A stretch of 64,000 nucleotides of DNA from Sphingomonas aerolata. GTDB taxonomy: Bacteria > Pseudomonadota > Alphaproteobacteria > Sphingomonadales > Sphingomonadaceae. A program made the position numbers and the translations under genes. The stretch spans positions 1,198,812-1,262,811 of the forward strand of contig NZ_PZZN01000001.1 of the NCBI RefSeq assembly GCF_003046295.1. The letters run 5' to 3'. Under the pieces are notes generated by a model, which saw only the letters and a list, made by a program, of their open reading frames with translations, did no database searches and was not told where the DNA came from. Of the stretch, positions 1 through 11,051 are shown one piece after another (within the stretch, counting starts at the first letter, position 1; every line of letters begins with the position of its first letter).

Positions 1-1
1 C

Positions 2-454
2 ATGCACCTCATGATCGGTCGCAGCGCGACCACCGCCGCGTTTGCGTTCCTGATACTGGCGGCGCCGGCATCGGCGGCCAGTTGCAGCGTCAGCCCGCAG
101 CAACTGAGTCTGGGCCGCTATGATCCGTTCGCAACGGCGCCACAGGATGCCGTCACCAGCATCGCGATCAGCTGCGACGTCGAGACCAGCGTCGTCATCG
201 CGATCGGCCCGGGCAATGGCGACTATGGCGCGCGGACCATGACCGGCGGCGCCCAGGCGCTGCTCTACAATCTCTATGTCGATCCTGCGCACTCCAGGGT
301 CTGGGGTGACGGCACCAATGGCAGCAGCACCGTCAGCAGCACCGCGGTCGCGACCAGCACCGCGATTCCCGTCTATGCCCGCGCACCGGCCCGCCAGACG
401 CAGCTGAAGCCGGGATCCTACAGCGACATCCTCTGGGTCAGCATCACCTATTGA
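2..454 (+). CDS. Spore coat U (SCPU) domain secreted protein
   Basis: This is a secreted protein of about 150 residues. It has a hydrophobic leader ending in an APASA-type cleavage site near residue 25, then one small beta-rich domain with two early cysteines. The layout fits the SCPU family, whose members are subunits or adhesins of Csu-like chaperone-usher pili. The C-terminus (about LWVSITY) resembles the terminal beta strand of such subunits. ATG codons at 2 and 11 are both possible, and the second gives a more typical signal peptide. Related family genes usually sit in a cluster with a chaperone and an usher, which would lie upstream of the window. The family call is good; the pilus role is inferred. 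Confidence 0.75.
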   Translation: MHLMIGRSATTAAFAFLILAAPASAASCSVSPQQLSLGRYDPFATAPQDAVTSIAISCDVETSVVIAIGPGNGDYGARTMTGGAQALLYNLYVDPAHSRVWGDGTNGSSTVSSTAVATSTAIPVYARAPARQTQLKPGSYSDILWVSITY

Positions 455-568
455 ACGCCCGCGACAGCCCCCTCGAACTCTTAGACTTTACCGTGTAACG
501 CCGAATTTCATCGTCCCGGCCGCGGCACCATTTTCGGGCCCCTGGCACCGCCACCGACCGGAGCAGCC

Positions 569-1630
569 ATGATCCTATACGTCATCGACGACGACAGCGG
601 CACGCGGCGGCATCTGCAGGCCTGTCTGAAGCCGTCGGGCATCACGGTCTGGCCCTTTGCCCATGCCGACCTGTTCCTCGAGCAATTGCCGACGCTCAAG
701 CCTGCGCCGATCCTGATCGAGCTGCGGACGCCGCCGGCGCACGGCCTGGGGCTGCTCTCCGCGCTGGTACAACGCGACATCCGCTGGCCGGCGATCGCGA
801 TCACGGCGCGGACCGATGCGACGGTCACCGTCGAGGCGATGAAACTGGGCGCGACCGAGGTGCTCGACATGCCGCTCGAGCCCGAAACGCTGGCGGCCGC
901 GCTGGACCGCGCGTTCGAACGGGTCTCGACGCTGGTGAACTGGACGGCGCAGCGCGGCGCGGCGCGCGCGCGTCTCGACCTGCTGACCGAGCGCGAGCGC
1001 AATGTCGTGCGCGCGATGATCGTCGGCCAGACGAACAAGGCGATCGCGCAGGCGATGGCGATCAGCCCGCGTACGGTCGAGGGGCATCGCGCGCAGGCGC
1101 TGCGCAAGCTGAACGTCAGCAGCGTGGCGGAGATGGTCTATGTCGCGGTCGATGGCGGGCTTGCGCCCCGCGAACGCTGGCTCGACACGCCCGAACTCGC
1201 GCGCAGCCTGCGTGAGGGGTCGCCGCTGGCGAACCACGTGCCGCAGCTGCCCGACCCGGGCCGGTCCCGCTTCGACAATTTCGCCGCGACCTCTCCCGAT
1301 GGCATTCTATGTGCGGATCATGACGGCCGGATCATCGTCTGGAACGCGGCGTGCGAGACGCTGTTCGGTTTCAGCACCGATCAGGCGCTGGGTCAGACGA
1401 TTGCGATCATCGATCCGCGAGAACGGGGTAACGCCCTGAGCCTGCAGCAGCTCGCGGCCCGCGGCGCGGCACATCTGGTCGGGACGACCGTCACCCTCGA
1501 AGCGACGCACCGCGGCGGGTCGAAACTGGCCGTCACCCTGTCGCTGTCGATGTGGCGCGAGGACGGCCAGACGCATTTCGGCGCGATCATCCGCAAGACC
1601 GACGCACCACGCCTTGCCAAACCGGACTGA
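569..1630 (+). CDS. Atypical response regulator: receiver, LuxR-type HTH, PAS
   Basis: The protein has 353 residues. Residues 1-120 form a FixJ-like receiver with the acidic cluster DDD at 7-9. A LuxR-type helix-turn-helix follows at about 137-198 (TERERNVV, then SPRTVEGHRA). A PAS domain occupies about 235-345 (SPDGILCADHDGRIIVWN). Two key receiver residues are changed: the phosphoacceptor aspartate is Glu51 (ILIELRTP), and the conserved lysine position reads VLDMPLEP. The DNA-binding domain lies in the middle, not at the C-terminus as in FixJ or NarL. The start is set by GGAG at 560-563, five bases before ATG. No partner kinase gene is adjacent. A DNA-binding transcription factor is likely; phosphorylation-independent activity or PAS sensing is inference. 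Confidence 0.85.
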   Translation: MILYVIDDDSGTRRHLQACLKPSGITVWPFAHADLFLEQLPTLKPAPILIELRTPPAHGLGLLSALVQRDIRWPAIAITARTDATVTVEAMKLGATEVLDMPLEPETLAAALDRAFERVSTLVNWTAQRGAARARLDLLTERERNVVRAMIVGQTNKAIAQAMAISPRTVEGHRAQALRKLNVSSVAEMVYVAVDGGLAPRERWLDTPELARSLREGSPLANHVPQLPDPGRSRFDNFAATSPDGILCADHDGRIIVWNAACETLFGFSTDQALGQTIAIIDPRERGNALSLQQLAARGAAHLVGTTVTLEATHRGGSKLAVTLSLSMWREDGQTHFGAIIRKTDAPRLAKPD

Positions 1631-1681
1631 CGCACCCGGATCGGACGATCCCTGCGCGTCGGTCCGGCCAGGCGGCGCGCC

Positions 1682-4596
<2,915 letters not shown>

Positions 4597-4603
4597 TTCA
4601 CCG

Positions 4604-5398
4604 TCAGAAGCGGTCGGCGCGCTGGCCGAGCAGGGTGACTTCGACCCGGCGGTTGAGGCGCATGCCGGCGGCGGTGCCGTTGGTCGCGACCGGCTGGCGC
4701 TCGCCGTGGCCGACGACGCTAAAGCGGGCGCGGACGACGTCCATGTCGTCGAACGCCTGGCGGACGCTCGCCGCGCGGCGCTCGGACAGATCCTGGTTGT
4801 GCGCATCGGACCCGCGCGAATCGGTGAAACCGTCGATCGCGACGCGGACCCCCGGATTGCCGCGCAGGTAGCGCGCGAGCGGGCGCAGCTTCTCGATCGC
4901 GCCGGGGCGCAGCACCGCGCTGTCGGTGCGGAACAGCACGTCCTCCTGCAGCGTCAGCGTCGCGCCGCGTGGCGTCTGGCGGAAGCCGTAGTTGCGCATC
5001 GCGCCGCGGTCCCAGGTCGTGGTGGTCTCGACCACAGTGGTGCCGCTGCCGCGGTCGCCGCGATAGCCTCCCGGGTCGCGGCCATAGGCGGCCCAGTCGA
5101 ACCGGTCGCGACGCGGCCCGGCGATGCGGGCGAATTCGCGGTTGGCGTCACCGGCTTCCTGCCGGTTGATCCGACCATCGCCGTTCGCGTCGAAATTGGG
5201 CATCACGAACGCACGGCCCCGCGCGGTATTGCGGAGTTCGGGAAAAAGGATCGGCACGCCCGCGCCCGCCAGCCGGTAGCCGGGGCGCGACCAGGGCGGG
5301 TTGCTCATGTCATAGCGTGCCTGCGCGAATGCCGGTGCGGTGGTTGCCGCGATCATGACCAGTCCGAATGCGGCGCGTGCGATAGTCGTCTTCATCAT
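4604..5398 (-). CDS. EF-hand plus OmpA-like C-terminal domain protein
   Basis: The exported protein has 264 residues. A signal peptide ends around PAFAQA (about residue 26). One canonical EF-hand loop follows (DANGDGRINRQE, about residues 70-81). The C-terminal half is an OmpA-like peptidoglycan-binding domain with VLFRTDSAVLRPGA, GFTDSRGSDAHNQDLSERRA and GHGERQPVATN; the family's NLxLSxxRAxxV pattern appears as NQDLSERRAASV. It probably tethers the outer membrane or periplasm to peptidoglycan, perhaps tuned by Ca2+. It sits between recF and gyrB on the same strand, interrupting that ancestral pair, and a repeat lies directly after its stop. Two adjacent ATGs (5398, 5395) are possible starts. 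The domains are clear; the role is inferred. Confidence 0.88.
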   Translation of the reverse strand: MMKTTIARAAFGLVMIAATTAPAFAQARYDMSNPPWSRPGYRLAGAGVPILFPELRNTARGRAFVMPNFDANGDGRINRQEAGDANREFARIAGPRRDRFDWAAYGRDPGGYRGDRGSGTTVVETTTTWDRGAMRNYGFRQTPRGATLTLQEDVLFRTDSAVLRPGAIEKLRPLARYLRGNPGVRVAIDGFTDSRGSDAHNQDLSERRAASVRQAFDDMDVVRARFSVVGHGERQPVATNGTAAGMRLNRRVEVTLLGQRADRF

Positions 5399-5494
5399 GT
5401 CTCTCCGTCGCCCCCGCTATGGACCGGGGCGCGATGGACCGGGATGTGCCCGCGCCTGCTTGAACCCCTCGTGACGCGCATCGACAGCGCGCGT

Positions 5495-6619
5495 TCAGCC
5501 AGGCCCGACCGCGATCCGCGTCGCCTGCGCGTCGATCGCATCGAACAGCGCATCCTCGGTGCCGGTCATCCACACCTGCCCGCGCCCCGCCAGCCGATCG
5601 AACAGCGCAGCGCGGCGGGCCGGATCGAGATGCGCCGCGACCTCGTCGAGCAGCAGGACCGGCGCCTGCCCGGTCCGCTCGGCGACCAGCTCGGCATGCG
5701 CGAGGACGATGCCGAGCAGCAGCGCCTTCTGCTCGCCGGTCGAGGCGAGCGACGCGGCGCGCGCCTTGTCGTGGTGCGTGACGATCAGGTCGACACGGTG
5801 CGGCCCGACCAGGGTCCGCCCGGCAGCGGCATCGCGCGCGCGACCCTGGGCGAGCGCCACCGCGAGTGGCGCGGCGTCGCCGGCCCAGCCGTCGAGCGCG
5901 AGGCCCGCACGCGGAAATGCGCCGTCCGTCTCGCCCGCCAGCCGCGCGCCGAGCAGGTCGACCGTTTCGCGGCGCGCGACATCGAGCGCGTCGCCATGGT
6001 CGGCCATCTGCGCCTCGAGCGCGGACAGCCAGTCGGCATCGGGACGGCCTTCGTCGCCGAGCAGCCGGTTGCGCGCGCGCATCGCCGCCTCGTAGCGCGC
6101 GGCATGATGCGCATGACCGGGTGCGAGCGCGAGCGTCAGCCGGTCGAGAAAACCGCGGCGTTCGCCCGCGGGGGCGACGAACAGCCGGTCCATCGCGGGG
6201 GTGAGCCACAACACCGTCAGCCACTCGGCGAGCGTATTGGCGGTGGTGGTCGCACCCTGGACGCGGACGATGCGGCGCTCAGGCGCCGCGGCCAGCGCGC
6301 CGGTCGCGATATCGACATCGCCGATGGGGCTACCGGCGTCGGCATGCTGGTCGCGTTCGGCCCCAGCGACGGAAGTCTCACCTCGCGCGGAGGGGCAGAG
6401 CGTCGCCGCGACGCCGAAACCGCCCGCACCGCCCTGCCGCGCCATCTCGCCGAGCGCCGCCCGGCGCAGCCCCCGTCCGGGGGCGAGCAGCGAGACCGCC
6501 TCGAGGATATTGGTCTTGCCCGCGCCGTTCGCACCGGTCAGCACCACGAACCCCGCCCCCGGCTGGAGCGTCAGGTCGGCATGATTGCGGAAATCGGTGA
6601 GGACGAGGCGCGACAGCAT
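5495..6619 (-). CDS. recF: DNA replication/repair protein RecF
   Basis: RecF is an SMC-like ABC ATPase that loads RecA at gaps with RecO and RecR. The product has 374 residues, normal for the family. The Walker A motif is GANGAGKT at 29-36. The ABC signature is [12 protein letters not shown] from about 293, and Walker B is [13 protein letters not shown] from about 320. The N-terminus LTDFRNH is typical. A short low-homology insert ([20 protein letters not shown]) lies around residues 78-97. The gene is downstream of dnaN (with coq4 between) and upstream of gyrB (with the OmpA/EF-hand gene between), on the same strand. AAGG eight to nine bases before the ATG is a weak ribosome site. Confidence 0.95.
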   Translation of the reverse strand: MLSRLVLTDFRNHADLTLQPGAGFVVLTGANGAGKTNILEAVSLLAPGRGLRRAALGEMARQGGAGGFGVAATLCPSARGETSVAGAERDQHADAGSPIGDVDIATGALAAAPERRIVRVQGATTTANTLAEWLTVLWLTPAMDRLFVAPAGERRGFLDRLTLALAPGHAHHAARYEAAMRARNRLLGDEGRPDADWLSALEAQMADHGDALDVARRETVDLLGARLAGETDGAFPRAGLALDGWAGDAAPLAVALAQGRARDAAAGRTLVGPHRVDLIVTHHDKARAASLASTGEQKALLLGIVLAHAELVAERTGQAPVLLLDEVAAHLDPARRAALFDRLAGRGQVWMTGTEDALFDAIDAQATRIAVGPG

Positions 6620-6744
6620 CGCACCGGCCTTAAAGGAGTTTTGCAGCCGAGTGCATCGCCCTTTTCCGTTCGCCCTGAGGGAAGTCGGCGATCGGTCTGG
6701 TCAGGACAGCCCGCGACAGGCCCGGTGCGCTGTCAGCCTTCGCG

Positions 6745-7539
6745 TCAGGCGGCGATCCGCTCGGGCCCGGTGCCCGCCCCCGCCTTCTGCGCGCTCAGAT
6801 AGGAGGCGAGCACGGGACCGAGTTCGCGCTGCGCGTGCAGATAGGCGACCGGCGTCGCGATCCCGAGCCGCGCGCGTGCCGCATCGAGTGGCTCGTGCAG
6901 CAGGGTCAGATAATCCTCGCCCGAAATCCACTCTGCCTTGCGGCCATTGCGATAGCCTTCCCAGACCGCCTTGGCGAACAAGGCGTTGCCGGTGACGCGG
7001 AGGCTCTTGAGCGCCGCCGCCGACCCGATCAGCGCCCAGCCAAGCCCGCCGACCTGCGCATAGCTGAACGCGACAAGCGCCGCCTCGCCCAGACTCTCGT
7101 CCGCCTTGTAGCCGGTCAGCACGTGCCAGATGTCGTGCGTGTCGCGCACCCGCCGGCCGAACCACGCATAGGGATGCGCCAGATCGTCCTCGCTCGGCAC
7201 CAGCCGCGACACCTCGACCAGCCCGTCCGCCGAATAACCCGTGGTCTCGAGGAAATGGCGATAGGCCGCGCCGACCGTGCCGGGCGCAAAGCTCGCGACG
7301 AACGCCGGATCGGAGAAGTGCCGTGCGAGCTCGACCTGCTCATAGGCGATCCGCCCGCCCCGCTCGGTCGCTATCAGCCGCGCATAGTTCATCGGCGCGT
7401 TGCCGACGTTCAGGGCGCGCATGATCCGGAACACCTGAGTCGTGTCGTCGCCATTGGCGAGGAGCTTCCGGATCGCATCCATCGCGGTCCGCCAGTCGCG
7501 ACGACCGGTCGTACCGGGAAAGGGAGGAAGCTTCGCCAT
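6745..7539 (-). CDS. Coq4 family protein
   Basis: The product has 264 residues. Its Coq4 family signature is visible as RDTHDIWHVLTGYKADESLGE, in which His-Asp-x-x-His plus a downstream Glu form the metal site. Coq4 proteins act in ubiquinone synthesis as scaffold or C1-modification factors. Many alphaproteobacterial homologues are not in ubi operons, so the exact role here is uncertain. A good ribosome site (GGAGT, 7548-7552) precedes the ATG. A near-perfect 20-bp dyad lies just upstream at 7553-7572 and suggests control by a repressor. The gene sits between dnaN, which ends in its own terminator, and recF. Confidence 0.85.
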   Translation of the reverse strand: MAKLPPFPGTTGRRDWRTAMDAIRKLLANGDDTTQVFRIMRALNVGNAPMNYARLIATERGGRIAYEQVELARHFSDPAFVASFAPGTVGAAYRHFLETTGYSADGLVEVSRLVPSEDDLAHPYAWFGRRVRDTHDIWHVLTGYKADESLGEAALVAFSYAQVGGLGWALIGSAAALKSLRVTGNALFAKAVWEGYRNGRKAEWISGEDYLTLLHEPLDAARARLGIATPVAYLHAQRELGPVLASYLSAQKAGAGTGPERIAA

Positions 7540-7552
7540 CGAGTCGACTCCT

Positions 7553-7572
7553 TACTAACAGCAATGTCAGTA
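7553..7572. promoter_or_regulatory. TetR-like operator dyad before coq4
   Basis: TACTAACA-GCAA-TGTCAGTA is an inverted repeat with 7 of 8 matching positions in each arm. It starts 13 bases upstream of the coq4 ATG, next to the ribosome site. ACTGACA...TGTCAGT-type dyads are typical of TetR/AcrR repressor operators. No TetR gene is present in the window, so the regulator would be encoded elsewhere. Confidence 0.5.
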
Positions 7573-7599
7573 TCAGATCCGATCGAGCCTTCAAACGAA

Positions 7600-7625
7600 A
7601 AAGGCCACCCCGCAGGATGGCCTTT
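7600..7625 (-). terminator. Intrinsic terminator after dnaN
   Basis: A perfect 8-bp stem (AAAGGCCA / TGGCCTTT) with a 10-base loop is followed on the minus strand by further T residues (reading GGCCTTTTTCG). It lies 25 bases past the dnaN stop and separates dnaN from coq4. Confidence 0.85.
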
Positions 7626-7649
7626 CGATCGATCGCCGGCGTGCGCCGG

Positions 7650-8768
7650 TCAGACGCGCATCGGCATCAGCACGTAGAGCGCGGGCGACTTGTCGTTTTC
7701 GCGGATCAGCGTGGGCGCGGCGGCGTCGGCGAGATGAACCTCGACCATGTCGCCATCGATCTGCGCGAGGATGTCCATCAAATAGCGGCTGTTGAAGCCG
7801 ATCTCGAACGGGAGCGCGACATAATCGCCGGGGACCTCCTCCGCGGCGGTGCCGTTTTCGGGCGAGGTCACCGACAGCGTGATCTTGTCGCGATCGAGCG
7901 CCATCTTGACCGCACGGGTCTTCTCGGTAGCGATGGTCGACACGCGGTCGACGCCTTCCATGAAGCTCTTGGGGTCGATCTTGAGGATCTTGTCGTTGCC
8001 GGTCGGGATCACGCGGCTGTAATCGGGGAAGGTGCCGTCGATCAGCTTCGAGGTCAGGATCGCCTGGCCGAGGTCGAAGCGGATCTTGGTTGGCGACAGC
8101 GACACGCCGACCGAGCCGTCGACCTCGTCGAGCAGCTTCCGGAGCTCGGCGATGCATTTGCGCGGCACGATCACGTCGGGCATCGATTCGGCGCCCTCGG
8201 GCCGCGGCAGCGTGACGCGCGCGAGACGGTGACCGTCGGTCGCGGCGGCCTTCAGCACCGGGTTCGCGCTGTCGCCGTCCGCGACGTGGAGGAAGATGCC
8301 GTTGAGATAATAGCGCGTCTCTTCGGTCGAGATCGCGAAGCGCGTCTTGTCGATGATCTGCTTCAAGGTCTCGGCGGGCAGTTCGAACTGGGTCGGCAGT
8401 TCGCCTTCCGCGATCACCGGGAAGTCGTCGCGCGGCAGCGTGCCGAGCGAGAAGCGTGCGCGGCCCGCGATGATGCTCATCCGGCCTTCCGAGGCGGCGA
8501 GTTGGACCTGGCTGCCCTCGGGCAGTTTGCGCGCGATGTCGAACAGCGTGTGCGCGGACACGGTGGTCGCGCCGGGCTGATCGACCGCAGCTGCAATCGA
8601 TTCGTTGATCTGCAGATCTAGATCGGTCGCCATCAGCTTCAGCGTGCCCTCGGCGGTCGCCTCGATCAGCACGTTCGACAGGATGGGGATGGTGTTGCGC
8701 CGTTCCACCACGGACTGGACATGGCTCAGCCCCTTGAGGAGCGTTGCGCGTTCGATCGTCGCCTTCAT
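7650..8768 (-). CDS. dnaN: DNA polymerase III sliding clamp (beta subunit)
   Basis: The beta clamp encircles DNA and gives polymerase III its processivity. The product has 372 residues, the usual length, starting MKATIERATLLKGL. The three-domain clamp is recognisable from ERRNTIPILSNVLIEA, YYLNGIFLHV, DGHRLARVTLP and the C-terminal PTLIRENDKSPALYVLMPMRV. The start at 8768 has GGGGGA seven bases upstream; the frame also continues 15 codons further but lacks a ribosome site there. dnaA is not adjacent. The gene leads a same-strand series dnaN, coq4, recF, OmpA/EF-hand, gyrB. Confidence 0.97.
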   Translation of the reverse strand: MKATIERATLLKGLSHVQSVVERRNTIPILSNVLIEATAEGTLKLMATDLDLQINESIAAAVDQPGATTVSAHTLFDIARKLPEGSQVQLAASEGRMSIIAGRARFSLGTLPRDDFPVIAEGELPTQFELPAETLKQIIDKTRFAISTEETRYYLNGIFLHVADGDSANPVLKAAATDGHRLARVTLPRPEGAESMPDVIVPRKCIAELRKLLDEVDGSVGVSLSPTKIRFDLGQAILTSKLIDGTFPDYSRVIPTGNDKILKIDPKSFMEGVDRVSTIATEKTRAVKMALDRDKITLSVTSPENGTAAEEVPGDYVALPFEIGFNSRYLMDILAQIDGDMVEVHLADAAAPTLIRENDKSPALYVLMPMRV

Positions 8769-8838
8769 CAAAATTCCCCCGGCCTCCACAGCCGGATTCG
8801 GGGCTGGGGGCAATCCGCAGATGGCTTACCCAACAATA

Positions 8839-8866
8839 AAGGGTCGGAGCAAGCGCCCCGACCCTT
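8839..8866 (-). terminator. Intrinsic terminator after outer-membrane protein gene
   Basis: A 9-bp stem (AAGGGTCGG / CCGACCCTT) is followed on the minus strand by TATTGTT. It sits between the outer-membrane protein gene (stop at 8901) and dnaN (start 8768), so dnaN has its own promoter in 8769-8838. Confidence 0.8.
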
Positions 8867-8900
8867 CTTTGATCACGGTAAACGTCGCGTTAAACCGCAA

Positions 8901-9554
8901 TCAGAAGCGGAAGCCATAGCTGGCGACGACCTGGTGACGATCCGTGTCGACGTCGAATCGGCCGCTGGTGCCGCCGGTCGCATAGTCGATGTTGCTGCGC
9001 TCATAGTTCGAATAGCGATATTCGAGCTTGGCATAGCTGTTCGGGCCGACCGCATGCTCGGCACCCGCGCCGATCCGCCAGCCGTCGAGGTTGAAGTCGG
9101 TGTCGGTGGTCTGGTTGGTGTCGCCCGCCAGCACGTTCAGCTTGGCGTTGGTGTAGCCGCCCTTCGCGTAGATCATGGTCGTCGGCGCGACGACATAGCC
9201 GACGCGACCACCGACATAGATGTCGCGGCCCTGCTTGACGCGACCGAAACCGAAGTCGCTGGTATAGTCGTTGCGGTCGCTCTTCGCGGTCGAACCGGTC
9301 AGTTCGGCCTCCGCGCCGAGCACGATGTTGCTCGAGGTCGCGATGTCGTAGCCGATGCCGCCGCCGTACAGCAGACCGTCGATCTTCTGGTCGTCGCGCC
9401 CGTTGTTGTTGGACACGCTGCTGCCGGCGCCGGTGTGGTCGTAGCCGAGCGTGGCCTCGACGCGCGGGCCGGTGAAGGTCGGGTTGGTCTGTGCCAGCGC
9501 GGGGGCGGCAATGGCGGTGGTCGCGAACAGCGATGCGGCGATAAGCTTACGCAT
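8901..9554 (-). CDS. Outer-membrane beta-barrel protein
   Basis: The product has 217 residues, starting MRKLIAASLFATTAIA with a signal peptide cleaved after PALAQ. The mature part alternates polar and apolar residues (VEATLGYDH, GGGIGYDI, VGGRVGYVVA, AKLEYRYSNYE) and ends in phenylalanine (VVASYGFRF), the usual BAM recognition signal. It fits the small OMP_b-brl/Opa-like family of 8-stranded barrels that alphaproteobacteria make abundantly. Substrate transport is unlikely at this size; a structural or immunogenic surface role is inferred. A terminator follows the gene. The same frame runs on upstream to about 10034 but would lose the signal peptide, so it was trimmed. Confidence 0.88.
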   Translation of the reverse strand: MRKLIAASLFATTAIAAPALAQTNPTFTGPRVEATLGYDHTGAGSSVSNNNGRDDQKIDGLLYGGGIGYDIATSSNIVLGAEAELTGSTAKSDRNDYTSDFGFGRVKQGRDIYVGGRVGYVVAPTTMIYAKGGYTNAKLNVLAGDTNQTTDTDFNLDGWRIGAGAEHAVGPNSYAKLEYRYSNYERSNIDYATGGTSGRFDVDTDRHQVVASYGFRF

Positions 9555-9684
9555 TGGGATACTCCATTGATCTTCGTCACCCCCGAACGCGGGGTGGATG
9601 GCTCCAATGGACCAATCCGCCAGGCGTTGCATGAACCCCAGATAAACACGGAAATCCGTTGCTTTTGCGCAACAGGGGGTTGAA

Positions 9685-10377
9685 ATGCGGGCCATGATTC
9701 CAAGCCCTCGGCAACGTGCAGCGGACCTCGGTCCAACCGGCAAACCGCCCGTCAGGCTTGGCCGGGATTTCGTCGCACGGCACGGCGAAACCGTGTTCAA
9801 CGCCGCGCACCGGTTGCAGGGCGATGCCGCGCACACGCCGCTGACGCGCGCCGGATTCGCGCAGGCCGACGAGCTTGGCCGGGCGCTGCGGGACCTGCTC
9901 GGGGCCAGGCCTGCGCTGACGCTGTGGTCGTCGCCGACCGGGCGTGCGCTGCAGACGCTGGCGGTGATCTGCGAGCATCTCGAGCTCGACTGGCACGATG
10001 CGCGCACCGACCCGCGGCTGGTCGAGATCGACATGGGGTCGTGGGGCGGCCGCTATTATGCCGATGTGGTCGACGAGTTCGGGCCGGTGATGATGCCCGG
10101 CGGCACGCTGAAGCCCGCCCCCGACGGCGAGACCTATCCCCAGATCGCGGCACGGGTCGGCGGCTGGCTGGCGGACACCGCGCAGGATCCGGGCGACCGG
10201 CTGGTGATCATGCACGGGATTTCGAGCCGGGTGATGCTGGGCGTGATGACGGGTGCGCCGGTCGATCCGGTGCTCGGCGCCGCGGTTGCGCCTGGGTTGC
10301 CGCAGGGGTCGGTGACATTGGTCGAGCAGGGCCGCGCGACCGTCCCGCACCGCGGCACCGGCTTCGCCCCCGCGTGA
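9685..10377 (+). CDS. Histidine phosphatase family protein
   Basis: A 230-residue member of the phosphoglycerate mutase-like histidine phosphatases. The phosphorylated histidine is in ARHGE (H33), the second catalytic histidine in VIMHGISSR (H177), and SSPTGRALQT supplies the conserved arginine. The substrate cannot be told from sequence. AGGGGG lies six bases before the ATG. Its stop overlaps the GTG start of the next gene by four bases (GTGA), which suggests translational coupling. Confidence 0.88.
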   Translation: MRAMIPSPRQRAADLGPTGKPPVRLGRDFVARHGETVFNAAHRLQGDAAHTPLTRAGFAQADELGRALRDLLGARPALTLWSSPTGRALQTLAVICEHLELDWHDARTDPRLVEIDMGSWGGRYYADVVDEFGPVMMPGGTLKPAPDGETYPQIAARVGGWLADTAQDPGDRLVIMHGISSRVMLGVMTGAPVDPVLGAAVAPGLPQGSVTLVEQGRATVPHRGTGFAPA

Positions 10378-10847
10378 AGCTGGCGGTGCTGCTGGCCTTC
10401 GCGGTCGCGACACCGGCGACGGCGCGCGACACGATCGGCATCTACCGGGGATGGGGCGCGTTCCGTGACGCGGTGCCGCCGCGCTGCTACGCGATCGCGC
10501 GGCCGGTGATGGCGGGTGGGCGCACGACGGGTTTCGCGACCATCGCGACCTGGCCGAAGCGCGGCCTGCGCGCCTCGCTGTACATCCGCCTGAGCCGCGA
10601 GCGCGATCGCTCCGCCGGGGTGACGCTGACGGTCGGCGAACGCCGGTTCGCGCTGGTCGCGAACGGGCTGGACGCATGGGCGAGCGATGCCCCTAGCGAC
10701 CGCGCGATCGTCGCCGCGCTGCGATCGGGGCGGAGCATGAGCGTCGAGGCGGTCGGCGTCGGTGGTCGGCCGTTCGCGGATGTCTATGCGCTGTCTGGCG
10801 CGGCGACCGCGATCGATGCGGCCGTGCTGGCGTGTCGCGGGGGATAG
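10374..10847 (+). CDS. Small exported protein, IalB-like (tentative)
   Basis: The product has 157 residues from a GTG start that overlaps the upstream stop. A signal peptide (MKLAVLLAFAVATPATA) is followed by a compact domain with two cysteines, one near residue 33 (PPRCYAI) and one at the very end (LACRGG). The pattern of a leading Trp/Gly segment, a central basic strand region, then VTLTVGERRF and a late cysteine recalls the invasion-associated locus B family, but similarity is weak. It is probably a periplasmic protein with a disulfide. It is coupled to the histidine phosphatase upstream and followed by a family A repeat. Confidence 0.55.
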   Translation: MKLAVLLAFAVATPATARDTIGIYRGWGAFRDAVPPRCYAIARPVMAGGRTTGFATIATWPKRGLRASLYIRLSRERDRSAGVTLTVGERRFALVANGLDAWASDAPSDRAIVAALRSGRSMSVEAVGVGGRPFADVYALSGAATAIDAAVLACRGG

Positions 10848-10862
10848 CCTCCCTTCTTTCTA

Positions 10863-10967
10863 CCTCCCCGGCGAAGGCCGGGGGCCAGGTGGAAAGGTGG
10901 TCGTAACAACGGGCTGACCGTCCTTACCTCCGTCCCCCAACTGGGCCCCGGCCTCCGCCGGGGAGGT
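10863..10967. repeat. Intergenic inverted-pair repeat, family A copy 2
   Basis: This has the same architecture as 4329-4433: CCTCCCCGGCGAAGGCCGGG unit, a spacer starting AAAGGTGGTCGTAAC, then the inverted unit ending CGCCGGGGAGG. It lies 15 bases after the IalB-like gene stop. Confidence 0.8.
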
Positions 10968-11051
10968 GTTATTGTGTGGTGCTACGCGTGGTGTTCATGG
11001 CGGCGACTCTTCGCTCGACGCAGCCTGTAGAAAAATCGGCAAAATTCCGCT

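Noticed and set aside
541..568. Sigma-54 promoter suggested by a TGGCACC sequence
   Set aside because: No matching TTGC element lies at the required spacing.
9555..10034. Upstream extension of the outer-membrane protein frame
   Set aside because: It would remove the signal peptide and overlap the histidine phosphatase gene on the opposite strand.
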